64,000 bases of DNA from Porogramme epimiltina (taxonomy: Eukaryota; Basidiomycota; Agaricomycetes; Polyporales; Polyporaceae): assembly GCA_900155495.1 (NCBI GenBank), contig FTLJ01000391.1, positions 17,946 through 81,945 of the forward strand, read 5' to 3'. Shown one piece after another: positions 1-11,720 of this stretch; positions within the stretch are counted from its first letter, which is position 1; every line of letters begins with the position of its first letter. The position numbers and the translations under genes are program-made. The notes under the pieces are model-generated. The model did no database searches. It saw only the letters and a list, made by a program, of their open reading frames with translations, and was not told the DNA's origin.

Positions 1-1496
1 TACTGTTTATACAAAAATATCGCTTCTTCTGGCTCACGCAGAACAGGGGGTAACGATGCTCCTGTGCCAAAGGTGAGCGTCTGAGACCAATTTGAAATAT
101 CGTCCAGCACTTTACTTTATTTCTAGCTACTTTGCGCGCCGCGTGTATCTGCGTAAGCCCCATGCCTAGTAGTTGAGGTATTATAAGATTCACTGCGGCT
201 ACAGTTGGCGGCCATTACAAGTTCCTAGTATCGGCCTTGGTAGAGTACTCATTTGTCTCGTTTGTGCGCGTAGGTTTGACCAGTTATCTCAGATACCCTG
301 TATACTACTACAACTAGGTAATCTCAACCACTTCCAGCAGCAGCCAATGGGCGTAGGCTCATTCATCATGATTTCCCGCTTCTCAAACAGGATTTCTCAT
401 AGGTGGGTAGCATTTCGTATAATTTATTTTCTGTGACTAACTTCCGGAACAGCCGCAACTGCTGAAGCGTGCGTCGCCGTTTCCGTACAACGCAGACTAT
501 TCTTACCACTTCACCGTCACCAATAGCTTTTTAGCTGGCACGTTTCCTGAATACACCAAGGAGACTGTGAGTAACATCTCTCCTTGCGCCTCATTCTCAG
601 CTTATGTAATCCTGTCTGGTAGTGGCTGATCTCGGCATCATTTACGCTCGCGGTCTCTATCGATCTCATATTGACTGGGGTGCTGGTATACGCTCTTCAC
701 AATAGCCGTACAGGATTCAAAAGGTAAACCACGTTGGTCGTTCTACACCCCTGAGTCCAAACTCACGAGACAATTAGCACCGACTCCATGATCGACGTCA
801 TGATAATGTATGCTATCAATACTGGTGAGATTGGTCTCGCTCTGTGGCCGGCTCTGAGCTTAGAGAAACTCTTACAGGGATGATGACGGCGTAAGTGAAC
901 GTCTTCTTCAAGGTTACAGCTTCTCAACAGAAGTGCTGCAGAGTCTTGAGCTTCCTCGCGCTGTTATTCGTGCGTATTTCGACATATCCGTGTAGCCTAC
1001 ATCTAATATTTCTTCCTTTTATAGGCATACATACACCCGGAGAACTTGATATACGTAGCAATTATTTGTCCCGCTGTTAAACGTGAGCAATCGCGATAGA
1101 GCTTCAAAACAATCGCATCCCTCTGATGCACCCTGTATTCCACTTTTAGTTTACGCCAGCTCCCTAATGTCGGCGTGAGTCTGTGGTTCGTCGTTACCGT
1201 ATACATATCTCACACTTACAGCTCTCTAGTCTAAACTCTAGGCACTCAGAGGAAAAGATGAACTGCTCCATGGAGGATGAAAATTCTGTGGGGAAAAGCA
1301 ATTCCTTCCTTCACATTGTGAAACCTTTTGCGAACGGCACGGACACGGTTCTAGGTCATCGTAGCTCTGAGGTACGTACCCTTTTGTATTGCGAGCTTTA
1401 CGATACATCAGCTGATCCCTGTACTTTTCTCTAAATCAGAGAATGACGGGCACGGGGTCCCCTGGAAGTGAGATCTTTGAGTTGAAGCCTATGTGA
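1..1496 (+). CDS. DUF6534 family membrane protein, copy 1 (5' end unresolved)
   Basis: Several exons in different frames give the hallmarks of DUF6534, a basidiomycete multi-pass membrane family of unknown function. A helix resembling the third TM (DYSYHFTVTNSF) lies near 495-530. SIDLILTGVLVYAL followed by RTGFKR lies near 645-722. The signature TDSMIDVMIMYAINTG lies at 779-826. HPENLIYVAII lies near 1030-1070, and the SSLNSR tail motif near 1223-1240. The soluble tail probably ends at a TGA at 1494-1496 after one more intron (donor GTACGT near 1371). The first exon and start codon could not be placed and may lie left of the window. In-frame motif order is correct, so I favour a gene over a relic, but the first 450 bases are poorly resolved. 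A decayed glycosidase-like gene lies downstream. Confidence 0.6.
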
Positions 1497-1823
1497 TTGC
1501 AGGCTGGTATGGAAGAAGAGATGTAGGTTTGGAGGATGCAACACAGAGGGGGGGCGTATCCGCGTGATCAGTATTCAAAGGCATTCATCCCTGTGGTTCT
1601 TGGGCTGGATACGGGCATTCGATAATTATTGGTGGCTGCATCATCTAAACAACATGACATCTAGATCTGGGAGCCGTTTCCCATTGCACTTTTTTGAACG
1701 GGAGATAAGATGATGGCCCTCAGCCTGCTCCTTCAAATCTCTCATGGCGAGCTGAGTTGCCTGATTCTCTTCATGTGCAATTTCTTGGTTGAAGCCTTTT
1801 TTTGAAACTTCGGTGACGCTGAA
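1497..1823. other. Intergenic, nothing recognised
   Basis: No gene, repeat or RNA was recognised. The right end is the target site of the short LINE insertion. Confidence 0.5.
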
Positions 1824-1836
1824 GGAGTCATAATTT
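1824..1836. repeat. Target-site duplication, left copy
   Basis: GGAGTCATAATTT occurs here and again at 2138-2150, exactly bracketing the truncated LINE. Thirteen of thirteen bases match, as expected for a recent target-primed reverse transcription event. Confidence 0.9.
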
Positions 1837-2137
1837 TTTTGGTATCCTCGTTTATTGCCCTCGAGGGCCAAGCCCTATGGTAGGCGTGTACAGCGCGGTA
1901 GCTACGGTGTGGGGGGAAGCAGGGAGGTCACGAGACATAGGCCGAGAAGTCCCCCCCGATAAGGGGGGTTGTGGAGAACGCGGCGCCGGGAACGTCTGCG
2001 GCCCAGACGGCGCTCTCGCCATTATGGTGGTGTGTTATGTAGTAGGGTAGTGTGAGGGGAATGAAATGCTATCGTAAAAGTGGCTGCGCGACGCTTCCGA
2101 CCCCAACGCCCTCGACCATCTAGTGGTAGGGCACATG
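1837..2137 (-). mobile_element. 5'-truncated LINE 3' end (about 300 bp)
   Basis: Read on the minus strand, this is the 3' untranslated end of a non-LTR retrotransposon. It includes CCATAGGGCTTGGCCCTC, an AATAAA inside GGCAATAAACGAGG, then ATACC and a short A run. The same end is present, in plus orientation, in the full-length LINE ending at 63262 and in the partial copy at 63594-64000. It resembles the right-edge copy more closely than the full-length copy. A 13 bp TSD flanks it, so the 5' truncation arose at insertion. It has no coding capacity. Confidence 0.9.
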
Positions 2138-2150
2138 GGAGTCATAATTT
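2138..2150. repeat. Target-site duplication, right copy
   Basis: Identical to 1824-1836. It marks the 5' truncation point of the minus-strand LINE fragment. Confidence 0.9.
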
Positions 2151-2419
2151 GCGCTATTAATCCCTCCAAATACTCCTCCGTATATCTCCTCTCACATGTG
2201 TTCCACCGTCAACGTGTGTGATGCCTTATCACCGCGGGGGTGACCGGCAAGTGTGAGCCTCTAGTTTGTGGTTCCAATCTACACGCTCGCCGCGGTCCTC
2301 CTCATGCACCTCGTCAAGGTGCGCACTGCGCACAACAGTTGTATTGACTGAAATGGTGCCGCGACATTGTGTGCTCGTGTTTGTACGGACGCCTATTGTC
2401 AATGACGTAGCCCCTTGAT

Positions 2420-3440
2420 CCATGCCCTCGACCTTCCGTCGCGACTCACGCCTACGACTCGGAAGAGGTGGCGGTAGTGTGACGACCACAGGGCTGTGCT
2501 CATGCTCCTCTAGTGCGCTTTCCTGAATCCCGTCCCACCCTTGAGCCATCATGGCAACAACATAGAGCAGCGCACCGGACCCTGGAAAGTACTGAGTGGT
2601 CACTCTAGCTTCGCCTACGGGCATGCCGACGTCGTTGAACTCGAACAGAGGGAGCAATGGCCACTCTATTGCTTTCTCTGTCTCCCTGTTTCGCGTAGCG
2701 GACATGGCGAGCATCGGGAAGTCCTATCTGCGAACGGTGCGTATTGGCGAGTTCTCTGCCGATCCTTCCACGAATCACGATAGGATCTCACACACTCACT
2801 CCCAGCAGTTGCTTATGATCCAGTTCGCCCACGTTTTCTTCGCTAGCGCCTCCGTCATGTCGAAGTTTACCTCTGCCGCTTGCAAAAGCCAGCCATACAA
2901 CCCCACTAACGCAAGGGGATCGTTCCTATACGTCGGCGTATCACAGAAGTCGCTCAGGATCCCCTCGTAGACCGCACACAGCCCATCGTCGACAGGGAGC
3001 AGCGCGAGGTTGTCCCGGACATCCGTCCACGCCTCCAGCACCTCATCCCCGAGACGCTCCATCCGCACCCCCGCGTGCTCGGGACCGAAGCGCCAATACG
3101 CAAGTTCGAACGTCGGGTTGCGTGTCGCGTTCGGCGCCGTGTCCTCGCTTGGCAAAACAAACATAGACGGGCCGAGGTCGTACGCACCCGTCGTCGCGTT
3201 CCGCCGTTGTACGCACGACGCCGCGCAACTTCGCATTGAGCGTCGCGCGCGTACTCGGCGAACCCGACAGGTCCGTCATCTTCGACCAGCGCGCGTCGGT
3301 CGCGTAGCACTCTTACACCTGCGTGCGCGTGGTGTACGACGCGAGGAAACGGTACGTACCGCTCGTGCGGTCAATGAGGTTCCGGTTGTCCCAGGGCGCC
3401 CAGTGGGCGCTGTGTCAGAAGAATATCTCCATGTGAAACT
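2420..3440 (-). pseudogene. Six-hairpin glycosidase-like protein, decayed C-terminal half
   Basis: Three minus-strand frames concatenate into the C-terminal part of a fungal six-hairpin (alpha/alpha toroid) glycosidase-like secreted protein. HWAPWDNRNLIDR and TYRFLASYTTRT lie near 3300-3410. NPTFELAYWRFGPEHA, RMERLGDEV and DPLALVGLYGWL lie at about 2880-3140. MLAMSATRNRETEKAIEW with YFPGSGALLY lies at about 2560-2714. The reading frame is lost between 3280 and 3200 (shift plus stop in QV*ECYATDARW) and again near 2790. The usual N-terminal half of this large family (about 800 residues by recollection) is absent. The family assignment comes from remembered sequence similarity, not a search. 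This is non-functional. Confidence 0.7.
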
Positions 3441-3499
3441 TGCCGTACTATCTAGAGGTGAGTGCTTAAAGGACGACGGCACTGACTCAAACGCGATGC

Positions 3500-4240
3500 T
3501 TACTACCCAACCGTGGTAAACAAGCCCGGACTATGAAGCATAAGTCACCTCCATCCTAACGACTCACACCCGCGCTCACCCCTTACGGCGGCGTATCACC
3601 GACTCCATCCACGCGTGACAAGTACTGAGAGAGGATGATCCGCCACTGGAGTTCGTCTGGGCGCGCAACGGTGGACCCACTCACAATATTGGCAAACCCA
3701 TGGTCCGACCAGAACACTGCCTATGCCTCTTCCGAATTGCACTCTATCTCTTATGTCCCCGCCCATGCCTTTCATCTGCGCTGCGCGAGCCGCACCTTAA
3801 TCACATACATACGAGAATCTCTCTGCCAAGCACTGTGGTGTGTTTGCGCTGCTTGCACTTGGTGAGCTTATGAAGAACATCTACGTTAACCTGTAGCTTT
3901 CGGGATGTCATATACTCTTTGACTACATCCTGTAGTATCATATGTACATCCTGTAGTATCATATGTACATCCGATTTCTCTAAGTTAGGGCATGTCACGG
4001 GTCGGGTAGACCCGCCACGGTTACGGGTATATACCCCGGGTGCGGGTACGGGTTCATGGGGATGTACCCTGGCCAAACTCGTACCCGGAACTCGTTCGCG
4101 TCAATTTACCGGTGCCCGATCCCGGCTCATTCTGTACCAGAGGCAAAAAGTCCCCTTAGTTTATGCGCATACACTCTTTAACACCCAATGCAATGCATCG
4201 CTTAGCATATCTACGTAAAGTTCTGGCAGCCCAGGCGAAG
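3500..4240. other. Intergenic with short tandem repeat and CGGGT-rich patch
   Basis: No gene was recognised. A 22 bp unit (CATCCTGTAGTATCATATGT) is repeated in tandem at about 3926-3970. Positions 3998-4090 are unusually rich in CGGGT/ACCCG hexamer-like motifs, also seen at 22185-22250. Such motifs occur near the termini of some hAT-type elements, but no terminal inverted repeat was confirmed. Confidence 0.4.
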
Positions 4241-6436
4241 TTACATCGTGTCTACTGACGGAGCAGTCTCCTTTCCGTGCCGCTCTAATGCTCCATCTCC
4301 TTCCATTTCTGTGGTAACCTTGATATTGATCACCGCAGGGTCCGATGGGTCAGGTATCTGCTCGACAGTCGCAATATCGGGATCAGCGCCTCTCCTCAAA
4401 TGAAAAGCCAACCCACCTGTGGGACATTCCATTGCTCTTGTGCTACGAGGCGGTTTGCACGCGAGATGATGTGCAGACCCGCCGGCATGCCTTCGAAGAC
4501 CTCCAGACCACGGCTCATATTGAGTTGCCGTGAGTTAAGGCTAGAGAATTCATGGGTATTAGCGGTCAGCGACAGGCTCTCAAGCAACTCAAGCAGGCAC
4601 TGTCGAGTCTTACACAGCCAGCAAAACAATTGCATAGACTAGTGACATAAATTTAGCTCGAGGGGAAAGAGGTGATTGATACGTTCCGCTCACTTCTAGT
4701 CGTGATGACGTTGATACCGCTGTGGATAAGGAATGTCGGCCACGCCAAAGCCTATAATAGTAGTCGTCAGTGGCAGACATAAGTAAAGGCAGGTGAATGC
4801 TCCTACCACAATCAGGGCGACGAGATTTAGAACACTGTCCGTATGCAATTAGTTTTGGGAAATAGCGGCGGCAACCCCCGTCACTGTACCTATGAAGCAA
4901 TCCTGACTCCTGGTGAGTGCTACCCACAATGAGATCAGGACGTGCCGAGCGCACCTGTGTTGATTACGTAGAGACTGACAGACTCTAACAGCGATTCGTG
5001 CCTATTAACATGCAAAATAAGTGGGACAACGCAAGAGTTTGGCATTGCTATCCAAATCTCACCGAGTGAGCCCCCTGCGGCTGTACTTAATCACGTGGAA
5101 GAGCACTCCTCCAAGAATGGTATCGCCCACTACTGCAGCACCAAAGGATGCTGCGACAAGATACTGACGAAGTCTCAGAGAGAACGTTGAGATACTTGTG
5201 CATGCCTCTTACCGTCACCCCGGATAGATCGTTTATCGATGATATATGAATTCTGAAGGGGGTAAGTGGCTTAAGATCTCGTTGACTCATTGAGCAGATG
5301 ACTAACCCCTTCCAGATTGCTCCTGGATACTCTATGGTGAGCGAGTACCAGTATAGAATATCAACTATTAAGCACCTCCTGATATCCCTGTTTTCAATAA
5401 TAAGCAATCTACACCAGTGGCTGTTCAAAGGGAGATCACTTACCCAGCTGCATCAAGTAGAATCCCATCTAAATCTTCTGGTCAGAGTCGAGGCCTGTCT
5501 AGAAGACAATTTGACGCACAGAGATTATAACAGCCGCACGGTATCGGGGCCCGACTAGGAGCTGATGAGTCGAAGTAGAAAGGGAGGTCAAAATGACTCA
5601 CTAAGAAATACTCGGCGAGCGAAGAACCTGTGCATCTCTTCAGCGACAACACAACCTCTCGCATCCTTGATGAACGCACAACTGAGTTATGAAGTCTACT
5701 AAGCCCTATGATGGTGTTATATCATCGAAAACTGGGTTTCAACGACGTTTTAAAACTTACGATCAGGATGGGAGCATACTAATCAGAGCTTTGTGTTAGT
5801 CACGAGAATAGAGCATCCAGTCATGAACGCTCACTGAAAGAGACCTAAAGTGTATGTAGATTCGGTTAGGTATGCAGAGTTGCGACTAGTATCTAGTACT
5901 CTAGGACATACCAAGTAGCCTTTTGCAACACAGACGGCTGGAAGAAATGAGTGACAAGATAGTAGTAGCTGCGCACAGAGTCAGAGACTGGGGGAGAATC
6001 TGAAGTAACTTGTTACCATGTATGCATAGTCATAGCGGTGTGGGCAGTCTCAAGAACCCTGAAAGAATCATTCATTCTCCGTAGTGTAACACAGCCGTTG
6101 TTTGTACCTACATGACTGTTATAACCTGGATATAGGATGACGATGGGGGGTCGAAAGATTGTTCATACGGGGTTCAGCTCGAAGGGCAACACTCATATGG
6201 CGGGACTCACGATAGTGCGAATGAACGGACCATCCGCAGGGAACAGTCGATAGTATCTGTATGTTTGGTGGATGCTGATGCCGTATAAGCTAACAAAGGG
6301 TCAGAACTCGTGAAAATCTAGTCTAAGTGAGGCCCTACATTAGTGCAACAAACGTTGAGAGCAAATACGCGCCGTAGGTAGGTCCAAGTGACGACTCATC
6401 AGCAGCCATTGAAGCACTGATGCTTGTGGTGTTCAT
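4241..6436 (-). CDS. DUF6534 family membrane protein, copy 2
   Basis: A multi-exon gene on the minus strand. Start ATG at 6436 opens MNTTSISASMAADESSLG, followed by PTYGAYLLSTFVALM (first TM). Next come LYGISIHQTYRYYRLF near 6290-6240, VLETAHTAMTMHT near 6060-6015, SYYYLVTHFFQPSVLQKATW near 5970-5905, LYVINTG near 4965-4940, YFPKLIAYGQCSKS near 4875-4830, and LVYAIVLLA then SLNSRQLNMSRG near 4640-4510. The last exon begins about 4360 (IPDPSDPAVINIKVTTEMEG) and stops at 4241. All family landmarks are present in order, though the middle (5100-5850) and the RTGF segment are poorly resolved and could hide a frameshift. Seven TM helices are expected from the family. Function is unknown; location is probably a cell membrane. 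Confidence 0.7.
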
Positions 6437-8023
6437 GTTGTGTATGGGACACAGACAGCAATGAGGGAGAGCATGAAGGGTGAGCACCGGGTCGATATAT
6501 CAGTGGTTGCTGGCGTGGGAGCAGTGTGCCAGACTCACATCGCCTAGGACACAAATATCGTCATACAGGGTGATATGATATCAATGCGGTACAACCGAGC
6601 GCGGCTGCGTCCTTCGACCAGTATCAAGGGTGGATCGAAACATGTCCGTACCGGAACACACTCAAAGTTGACTCCTGGTCGAGCGCTCCTGATATCGGAC
6701 GTCTGTGACGCCGACGCGAGGCGATGCCGGAGCTATGACAGTCCGCATTTAACACTCATCGATCGGGTGTCACCCGTCTGTCCTATGAAGTAGGTTTGTT
6801 CAATGCACATTTGAATAGGAATGAGAAATGCCTAGTTTTACCAACAGAAGACGTCGCTTAACCAGTAAGGTTGAGACGCCAATGCGGCTTCATGACCTTC
6901 TGACGTGCACAATCACATTTTGTGGGATATTTCTATATCGAAAAACTAGGGTATACAGGCACATCGTAATATGAGGGGATCCCCATCTGAGGGGTCTACA
7001 TGGTCCAGAAACGGTGATGCCGGTGATGCACTAGAAGAAATTCTGAGGAAGAGCAATTGGCTTGAGTCGTTGCCGTGATACATCCCAACACCACAACCTG
7101 TCCCAAAATCATCCAAAGATGTAAACTTTTGCATTAGCCAGTGGAGTTCATATGCAGTACATATCTCGATTTACATAGCATGTTTGCGTGAAAATAAGAG
7201 TCAGGCCGGCTGCTGTGGCGTTAAGCGCCACACATCGGTGATGACGTCGCGATGCGCGATTGACTGGCGACAGCGTAAAAATCGCCACTCCCTACCGCAG
7301 CTTACCGGTGAGATCTTGAGAGACGACGGGCAAAGTTGAGGGTGCCGGACGTGACTCTATTCGCTTCCAAAAATTGTGAGTAAGCTTCATATCCATCGTT
7401 TTGGATTGGGTTCAACTTCTGAACAATAGCTTAAGACACTAAGCTTCGCCTGTCACTGCGGACTCGGATGCCGGTCCCACTGGCTGCTTTCTAATGCTCT
7501 GCTCGCGCCGGACCCACTCGACCATGTGCTACAGGGATACACCCAAAATGCGTAATACAGGAGTCTGGAATGTCTTTGAGTTTGTTGAGCTCACTGCTAA
7601 ATGTCGCATATCCCAAGCCAGTAGCAACCACTCCAATATTCTTTTCTGATGTCTGTTGTCACGTAGATACACCGGGACCTCAGAATTTATCCAAAGAACG
7701 AACTTAATACCATAGCGTATCTATTCAGATACTGGAATGAGTCTAAAGGCTTACTTATCATAGCTTCTAACGCTGATTCAGTGCCAAGCATATCTAGAAA
7801 TAGATATCCCTATCACCCCTGGCGTGCATGCCGCCCCGAGATGGCCGTGGTAGTGACATAAACCACTCTTTTCAAGCCCATGTGCCCACGCAAACTGCTG
7901 ATTCTATAGCACAGGCACTTTGCTTACTGCGATGTACGTCTCCAGCCGCAGAGTCATCTTCTAAAATGTACGAGAAAGACCTGACGCCATACTCTTCCCT
8001 TCAGCCAGTGCGCAAGGCCGAAA
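6437..8023. other. Intergenic, nothing recognised
   Basis: Stop codons are frequent in all frames and no family motif, RNA gene or repeat was recognised over this 1.6 kb stretch. It contains the 5' flanks of the minus-strand DUF6534 gene and of the plus-strand But2-like gene. Confidence 0.5.
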
Positions 8024-9013
8024 ATGTCGCGATATACTCGTCTTCCAACTTCCCCCTCTCCCCTCTCTGCTATGGAGACTTTCGAGTACGGTGAAGATGG
8101 TGGCCTGGCCGGAGCCCCCAGTCGCAGAGGCGGCGCACTAGGAGTTTCCGATGCCACCGCCTGGCGCATCTTTGCCTACACCGCTGTCCTGTCCCTCGCG
8201 CTCTCCGCCGCCAATATCTCTTTCCTCTCAGCCTCATCCACTATGGCCGCAGCGCGTAGAGCCGCAAATGCTTCGCGCCAGCCAGATGCTGCTCTCAAGC
8301 GTCCTAGTGTCTACATCGGCCTGGAGAAGGTCGTGTTCGACCCTCCATACTGCAGGAGCCGCGGCACATTCCCCAAGACGTTCTACACCTACGACGCCCA
8401 TGACGGACCCCACGCGGAGCTCCACCGCGTGCACGCCCCAGACGACAAGACGACACTCACGTTCGGCGGCCCCGTACGTCTGCAACTCCTCGCTCCTCCT
8501 CGCTCGTCCCCATGCGTTCACTGACACGTCCCCGCTTCTCCTTCCCTGGCCAGATACGCGCCGTCGTTGACGTGTACCTCCCAGATCACGGCCTTGAGAA
8601 TTGCACGCTGAGCGCGCGCCGCATAGGGTCCGAGCCCGGACCCGCCGTCGACATCGACGTCTTCCTCGTCGCTTCCCCATCACCGTCGGACCGCGCGAAT
8701 GGCGTTTTCTTAGGCAAGCTCGCATTCGTTCCGGGGGAGGAGAGCACCTCGCGCGCATTCCACTGCCCCGGCCGCTCCCACATATTCTTGGAGTGGCGCT
8801 GCGCCGCCGACGACTGTGAGGTCGTCGTGCCCCTTGAGGGAGTCACGAGTCTCAGTGAGTGCGCGCCCGCCCACGCCGCTGTCGTTGTGCACTCATGGAT
8901 GCACCGCTAACGTTTGATCGATCCTGACAGCTGCCTCTGCGGAGTCGCTGCAGAAGACGGGCTTCAGGGTCACGCAGTACGAGGCGGAAAGGTGCATCCC
9001 GGGGGCGCTGTAG
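8024..9013 (+). CDS. Single-pass membrane protein with But2-like C-terminal domain
   Basis: Three exons: about 8024-8472, 8555-8851 and 8932-9013, with donors GTACGT and GTGAGT and acceptors CCAG and ACAG. The product has a short cytosolic N-terminus, one TM helix (WRIFAYTAVLSLALSAANIS, about residues 46-65) and an outer beta-rich domain with FPKTFYTYD, LPDHGLENCTL and FHCPGRSHIF. The protein ends CIPGAL at TAG 9011-9013. This layout (type II anchor, a YIGLE-type motif, GMERC-like motif, paired cysteines) matches a basidiomycete family often annotated as But2 C-terminal domain proteins. That assignment is from memory of the family pattern. A downstream in-frame ATG at 8072 (METFEYGEDG) is an equally plausible start. 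Molecular function is unknown. Confidence 0.75.
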
Positions 9014-9638
9014 GTGCGCCGTGGAGAACATATGTAAACGCCTGCACCCACAAACACAATCAATGTGTAATGTCGTTTGATGGAAAACATCAGTAGCGGG
9101 GATGTCCGCATTTTCTCACTCCACGTCGCGGCGAGAGCGCAGTAACTGCACCCGATGAACCTTGCGCTCCATCAGAACTTCCTGCCGCCACCCGACAACG
9201 TAAGATGTGCACCATTCTAGAGCACTGCGGTATTGTGCAGGGTTCACAGTCTTATTCGCTTCCGCCATTCCGGCAGGTTTAGTGCACACCACCGAATCTC
9301 GCGGTCCCTCCGAGAGCCGGCGGCAGCGACTTTGAGTTTGCCCGAGGTGTCCCCCCGGTAGCATGACATGATGGCCGAGCCCCCAGACCACACCGGGTGC
9401 TTGGCGCTCACTCATGCAAGTATTCCGATTTCTTTCCAACCTCCGCCGCGCCACGCCCGTGTGGTCTGAACTCTGAGCCTGCCCGTGAAGGCGCGGGACA
9501 TCGTGTACAGCGGCCGTTCAAATATGGGCATTGAAAGAGAATCACGTAACGTAGAGGTACCCCAAACCACACAGTTTTCACATGTCCGATCTGGGGGCCG
9601 AACCCAGCCCGAAGCCCGCGCACCCCGCCCCGCGACGC
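9014..9638. other. Intergenic, nothing recognised
   Basis: Sits between the But2-like gene and the convergent MFS gene. It presumably holds both 3' UTRs; no further gene was supported. Confidence 0.5.
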
Positions 9639-11720
9639 TCAAACCTTGTTCAGCTCCACCTGCTCGGCCGGTGCCGGGCCCGAAGATGCCTCCCGCCCGT
9701 CCTTCTCGTGCAACCCCCAGTTATCGTCTGTCGCCCTCTGCATCGACACCTCGCGCATGAGCCAGGACGTCACGAACCCGACGCCCGCAATCGCAATCAT
9801 CACCTCCCAGAGGACGTCGAGCGAGTCCGCGAACGCGGCGCGCACTTCGCCCTTCAGCGGCTCTGCAAGCGCCCGGATCTGCGGGATTGTCGCATAGGAG
9901 ATCTCGACGCCGTCGGGGAGGAGCTGCAGGAACGTGCTTGGGAGACGGGAGCGGAGCTGGTTCTGTAGGACTGTGGCGCCGACGGTGATGCCCCATGCCT
10001 GAGACGCCGATAACGCATCAGCAGTGCTCAAGCCATGTATTACGTGAGCAAGCATGCCTGGAAGAACGTGCGCACGAAGATGAAGAACGCTAGCGCGCTT
10101 GCATTGATCTCTACTGGGAGGGGCGCGAGGATAGGGAACGTTGTCGCAGTGAACTGAAGAAAGATGACTATATGTACAGCCGTTTTCAATCGGAGGCACT
10201 CACGAGCATGCCGAATCCAATACCAGGGATGATCTGGAAGCCGATCCAGTTTCTTGTTGCGCTGTCGGCGTGGAGAGTGCTCTGAAGACCCATTCCGAGG
10301 AAGATACAGCCCCATGCGATCACGTTCTGCGGCTTGTACTTGTTCATCGCGGTCGCTGTCCCCCCTGCAACAATCGCGAAAGGCGCAATGGATAGGCTGT
10401 AGGGGAGAACGTTGACGCCGCTGCCGACTGGGGAAGAATCCTTGCACGCCTGGAAATAAACAGGGAGGTAAACTATGGTGATTATCGCAGGAGTGTTAGT
10501 GCATCTGCGATTCACGAATACTAAATATCACTTACACAATGCGGCCGCAATGATGAAGCCGTGAAGTGCAGTCCCCAGATATCCGCTGACGGTCGTTCGA
10601 TTGGTGAGGAGACGGAACGGGATTGTGGGCTCGGTCGGGACTTTGATTTCGTACACAACCCATGCGAAGATACCCACAAAGCCAACAATGAGCGGTACCA
10701 GCACTTGGGCGGATCCCCAAGGGAATTGGATACCGCCCCATGTGAGTCCGAGCAAGGCCGAAGTGGTACTCCCAATGATGAGAATATTGCCGCTGCACAA
10801 ACCCCGCTGTTAGTTCGAGAAGAGTGCTGCAGTCAAGCACGCTTACAGCCAGTCGATACGTCGGAAACGTTGTGAGAAGGGGTCGTGCGGGGTTTTGAGA
10901 TTGAGGAAGAGCAGACAAAGAACCATGGATATGCCGGTCAAAGGAAGGTTGAGGTCTGCAAGCATCTTTAATGACTGAGAAATCAACATTAAGGTGATTC
11001 TGACGCACAGAAAAGCCCGCGCCACGTCCAGTCTTGCCGTGAAGCAAAACCTCCACCTATAAGCGGACCGGAAATTGAGGCAATGGACCATACAAGACCG
11101 ATGGCTCCTTGGTAAGCGCCGCGCTCTCGTAGTGGAACGAGGTCTGCAAGGATGATCTCTGTCAACGCAAGGATGACACCCGAGCCGAGCCCTTGTATAG
11201 CTATAGCCATAACGGTCAGGCAAGTCCTAAGTCCAAACTAGAAGACGACGCACTTCGTCCGGCGATGAGCATCCCCATGCTTGTCGCTGCCCCGCATACA
11301 GCGCTTCCGACTGCAAATAGCGCCAGGCCGCCCAAGAGAATCGGCTTCCGTCCAAAGAGGTTGGCAAAGTGACCTGAGAGCGGTAGAAACGCGACGCCAG
11401 CCAGAGTGTATGCAGAACCTATCCATACGAACTGTTGGCCTTGAAAGTGGTTTATTATCGTGGGCAACGCAGTGGAGACGGCACTCTGGTACAAAGTGTA
11501 GGTCAGCGGTGTCCGTCGCTTGTATGCACGTGCCGAAGCTCACCGTGTCAAGTGCAGCGAGGAATGTGGCAATGGTGATTGCGAGCATTGAGAGCCAGAA
11601 AGACGCCGTCTTCGGAGGAGACACATCCTCGCGAACGTGTGGCACGACGCTCGTTTGCACGTCGGCCATGGTGGGGATGAGGGGGAAGGGTGTAGCTGGT
11701 GAAGTTGGGGGAAAAGACAC
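9639..11720 (-). CDS. MFS drug:H+ antiporter, DHA2-like (MFS1)
   Basis: About eight exons. ATG at 11720, or 11669 (MADVQTSVV). TM1 is FWLSMLAITIATFLAALDT, with exon 1 ending at 11544. It is followed by SAVSTALPTIINHF, and motif A is seen as SGHFANLFGRKPILLGG. Then come GLGSGVILALTEIILAD, VWSIASISGPLIGGGFA and LLGLTWGGIQFPWGSA. VYLPVYFQACKDSSPVGSGV marks the second half. The last exon holds WGITVGATVLQNQLRSRLP and ends NKV at 9639. Sequence and length (roughly 560 residues) fit the 14-spanner DHA2 exporters that often pump out secondary metabolites. It lies next to the small secreted peptide and two UstYa genes, which suggests export of their product (inference). No disabling change was seen. 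Confidence 0.85.

Noticed and set aside
8234..8758. 174-residue minus-strand open frame over the But2-like gene
   Set aside because: Arginine-rich shadow of a GC-rich plus-strand exon; no family resemblance and contradicted by the clean spliced model on the other strand.
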